From an uncultured Microcaldota archaeon (GTDB lineage: Archaea > Micrarchaeota > Micrarchaeia > Anstonellales > Anstonellaceae): a stretch of DNA of 7,806 nucleotides. Below are positions 6,215-7,806 of this stretch, piece after piece. Position 1 is the stretch's first letter; each line of letters starts with the position of its first letter. The notes beneath the pieces were generated by a model that was not told the origin of the DNA, did not search any database, and saw nothing but the letters and a program-made list of their open reading frames with translations. The position numbers and the translations under genes are program-made. The stretch is from assembly GCA_903923795.1 (NCBI GenBank), contig CAIXYX010000006.1, forward strand, positions 1-7,806, given 5' to 3'.

Positions 6215-7278
6215 CAATGCCCGTTCAGCTTCTCGATGGACGCGCTGTCTATCTCTTTTGCATATTCCCGATACATGACATTGTCGCGGACATACTCGAT
6301 GCGTTTTTCCCCCTCGAAATGCTTCCATTCCGCCTTGCCAAGTGCATACATCAGCTTCTGCGTCGTGGTTTGCATGGTCATGTCCCCGCCGGAGATTACG
6401 CCGAGCTCCAGGGGTTTTGCGCTCGCCTCATAGAGGCCCATGTTCGTCGAGCCCATGATGCACTGCGTCACCACGACGATGGGTTTGTGCAGGGCCCGCG
6501 CGTGCTCGAGGCTGTCATAATACACCTCGGGTATGTTGCCGGCGCCAAAGCCCACGAACACGAATCCGTGCAAATCAGGGGATTTCACCTGGCTCGCGAA
6601 CACCTTGTGGCCCACGCCCGACATCGGATAGAAGAATCCTATGTTGGTGTCGAAATGGGGGAAGAACCGCAGCTCTTTCGCCGCGTCTTTGCGCGTGATG
6701 CGCCCCTCGAGCGGCTCGATGTTTATCCCCGCCCGTCCGATAGGCGGCGCGCGTGGGGAGTCGAAGGCATCGAAATCCTCTGAGCTGATTTTTATGGCGC
6801 GCGGCCCCCGCAAAACTTTGCCGCCGAACGCTATGCCGACCTCGCCGTAATCCTGCGTGGCGGCGATGATGGCGGAATAGAGATTGATTTTCGCGTCGGT
6901 GCGCTCGTCGTTTATGGGCAGCTGCGAGCCGGTGAGCATGATGGGCTTGCCCAAACCCTGCAGCATGTATGTGAGCGCCGCGGCGGTGTCGGGCATGGTA
7001 TCTGTTCCGTGCACGACGACAAAACCGTCGAATTCGTGCGCGTTGTCATATATCTTCTGTGCTATCATTACTCTCTGCTCGTGCAGCATGTTGGTGCTGT
7101 CCATTGCCGTCGGCAGCCTGTCGACTGAGACTCTGGCATGGTGTCCGATGTCTTTGAGATGCGCCAGTACGCTCTGGTTCGACGGCCGCAGCACTTTGTC
7201 ATGCCCTCGCGTATGGGTGATGGTGCCGCCTGTCTCGATGAGCAGGACTGAGGGTAAAGTGGCTTTTATCATGGTCAT
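6214..7278 (-). CDS. ansA: Type I L-asparaginase
   Basis: Hydrolyses L-asparagine to aspartate and ammonia in the cytoplasm. The 354-aa protein follows the asparaginase family (PF00710) end to end: E-T-G-G-T-I with nucleophile T19, M-D-S in the substrate loop (59-61), V-V-V-H-G-T-D-T-M with the second Thr-Asp pair (T92, D93), L-T-G-S-Q (115-119) and L-R-G-P-R-A-I-K with the catalytic Lys (K163), then D-A-F-D-S-P. The M-D-S segment and absence of a signal peptide favour the cytoplasmic AnsA type over periplasmic AnsB. The archaeal GatD amidotransferase subunit is related but usually carries an N-terminal extension of roughly 80 residues that is absent here, and no gatE is seen in the window. 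Two ATGs are available, at 7278 and 7272. A GGGAG lies at 7282-7286, three bases before the first and nine before the second; the second has the better spacing. The gene has its own promoter elements upstream. Confidence 0.92.
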   Translation of the reverse strand: MTMIKATLPSVLLIETGGTITHTRGHDKVLRPSNQSVLAHLKDIGHHARVSVDRLPTAMDSTNMLHEQRVMIAQKIYDNAHEFDGFVVVHGTDTMPDTAAALTYMLQGLGKPIMLTGSQLPINDERTDAKINLYSAIIAATQDYGEVGIAFGGKVLRGPRAIKISSEDFDAFDSPRAPPIGRAGINIEPLEGRITRKDAAKELRFFPHFDTNIGFFYPMSGVGHKVFASQVKSPDLHGFVFVGFGAGNIPEVYYDSLEHARALHKPIVVVTQCIMGSTNMGLYEASAKPLELGVISGGDMTMQTTTQKLMYALGKAEWKHFEGEKRIEYVRDNVMYREYAKEIDSASIEKLNGH

Positions 7279-7281
7279 AAT

Positions 7282-7286
7282 CTCCC
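7282..7286 (-). promoter_or_regulatory. Ribosome binding site of asparaginase
   Basis: Minus-strand GGGAG lies three bases before ATG 7278 and nine before ATG 7272. Typical archaeal spacing favours translation from the second ATG, giving a protein two residues shorter. Confidence 0.5.
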
Positions 7287-7293
7287 GGTGAAG

Positions 7294-7325
7294 GTATAAA
7301 ATGGTTGCTATAAGTATAAAATGGT
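7294..7325 (-). promoter_or_regulatory. Tandem TATA-containing 12-base direct repeats upstream of asparaginase
   Basis: The 12-mer GTATAAAATGGT (plus-strand reading) occurs exactly twice, at 7294-7305 and 7314-7325, a 20-base period or close to two helical turns. On the minus strand each copy is ACCATTTTATAC, containing a TATA-like core. From the distal copy a start would fall near 7290, giving a short leader with the GGGAG; from the proximal copy it would fall near 7271, at the second ATG. The pair may be a duplicated core promoter or a two-site operator. Confidence 0.55.
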
Positions 7326-7370
7326 GTTAATGAATGCAACCTGCCATCTTTCGAGCCGGTCGCGCAGCTC

Positions 7371-7806
7371 TCATTTCCTCTTCTCCATAAGCGCCAGCAA
7401 ATCCTCCAAACCCGCATCAGTCCTCACCGATGTCGGCGAGAAATGCGTTCTGCTGGCGAAATATCCCGACTCCATGAGTTTCGTCACCACATCTTCGGCG
7501 CGAGGAATCGTCCGCTTGTGCTTTGACGCCAATTCGTGCAAGTCATAGTAAAGCGACGGCCCCTCGCACTCTTCCAAAACCGTCTTTAGCAGCCCGCCAA
7601 CCTCCTCGATGTCAAGATAGCGTCTCTGCGAGAGCATGCGCACCATCTTCTCGATGGCTTTCGCATCCGCCCATTTGCCTCCCCACACCGGCCCGCCCCA
7701 GTCCATCTTTTTGCCGCACTGTGGGCACGAGAGTGAAAGCTCTGCCGCATTCTCATATTGCGCATGGTATAAGCAATGCGGGCAATGGGTGAGATATGTC
7801 ATGGCC
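7371..7806 (-). CDS. trm1: tRNA (guanine26-N2)-dimethyltransferase Trm1, C-terminal part (5' end off the window)
   Basis: The frame remains open to the right edge, so the ATG at 7802 is internal and the SAM-binding methyltransferase domain lies outside the window. The visible ~144 residues match the Trm1 C-terminal domain. Counting from that ATG, there is a four-cysteine zinc-binding pattern (C7, C10, C26, C29), W-G-G-P-V-W-G-G (the family's G-P-x-W-x-G segment), a helical stretch, Y-Y-D-L-H-E-L-A-S-K and G-Y-F-A-S-R-T-H-F-S-P-T-S-V-R-T-D-A near the end. The last of these is the most conserved block of the domain. Trm1 methylates G26 of tRNA and is typical of archaea and eukaryotes, so it supports an archaeal origin for this part of the window. 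The gene ends in TGA at 7371-7373, 92 bases before the asparaginase start; no T-run terminator stands out between them, so some read-through is possible. Confidence 0.92.
   Translation of the reverse strand, partial: AMTYLTHCPHCLYHAQYENAAELSLSCPQCGKKMDWGGPVWGGKWADAKAIEKMVRMLSQRRYLDIEEVGGLLKTVLEECEGPSLYYDLHELASKHKRTIPRAEDVVTKLMESGYFASRTHFSPTSVRTDAGLEDLLALMEKRK

Noticed and set aside
6214..7278. GatD subunit of Glu-tRNA(Gln) amidotransferase
   Set aside because: The usual N-terminal extension of GatD is missing, the M-D-S segment follows AnsA-type asparaginases, and no gatE lies in the window.
7351..7371. GAGC/GCTC short inverted repeat after trm1 as a hairpin terminator
   Set aside because: A four-base stem with a ten-base loop and no following T run is expected by chance.
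1..7806. CRISPR arrays, tRNA or rRNA genes, insertion sequences
   Set aside because: I saw no regularly spaced repeats, no tRNA T-loop or cloverleaf pattern, and no transposase or terminal inverted repeats; coding sequence fills nearly the whole window.

Overview
Most of this window (about 650-7806) reads as archaeal DNA of moderate GC. The evidence is a Trm1-type tRNA methyltransferase, an archaeal/eukaryotic-type dolichyl-phosphate GlcNAc-1-P transferase, TATA boxes about 26 nt upstream of plausible transcription starts, one apparently leaderless gene and T-rich terminators. I cannot place it to a lineage. The class II HMG-CoA reductase and the compact layout would fit a Thermoplasmata-associated or DPANN-type archaeon, but that is a guess. 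The first ~640 bases look foreign: they are much GC-richer (44 of 60 bases in 241-300, against 32 of 60 in 661-720), have G/C at nearly every third codon position and encode the N-terminal half of a bacterial-looking GT4 glycosyltransferase.

Layout: (1) 1-~640, 5'- and 3'-incomplete GT4 glycosyltransferase. (2) ~625-1176, 5'-truncated sugar-nucleotidyltransferase joined in frame to the GT4 piece at a shared V-G-Y-L-K-E motif. I interpret this join as an assembly chimera rather than a natural fusion. (3) A bidirectional T-run terminator in the 69-base gap between convergent genes. (4) A tightly spaced minus-strand cluster, probably one operon, transcribed in the order class II HMG-CoA reductase (4074-5405), a large polytopic membrane protein with a sequon-rich C-terminal domain (2217-4040), and a GPT/AglH-like GlcNAc-1-P transferase (1246-2205). 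(5) A divergent promoter region (5406-5532). (6) A plus-strand gene of unknown function (5533-6207) with a possible ADP-ribosyltransferase-like H-G-T-S signature and a leaderless promoter. (7) A convergent minus-strand type I L-asparaginase (6214-7278) with a repeated TATA-like promoter element. (8) The C-terminal part of Trm1, running off the right edge.

How the genes may work together: HMG-CoA reductase makes mevalonate, the precursor of all archaeal isoprenoids, including the dolichyl-phosphate on which the GPT-like enzyme loads the first sugar. The membrane protein between them has a multi-TM plus extracytoplasmic-domain layout reminiscent of oligosaccharyltransferases, though without their recognisable catalytic motifs. 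The nucleotidyltransferase would supply activated sugar. Together they look like a lipid-carrier and surface-glycan (N-glycosylation) neighbourhood. Asparaginase and Trm1 look like ordinary housekeeping neighbours. The best candidates for something undescribed are the 224-aa ART-like protein and the sequon-rich membrane protein.
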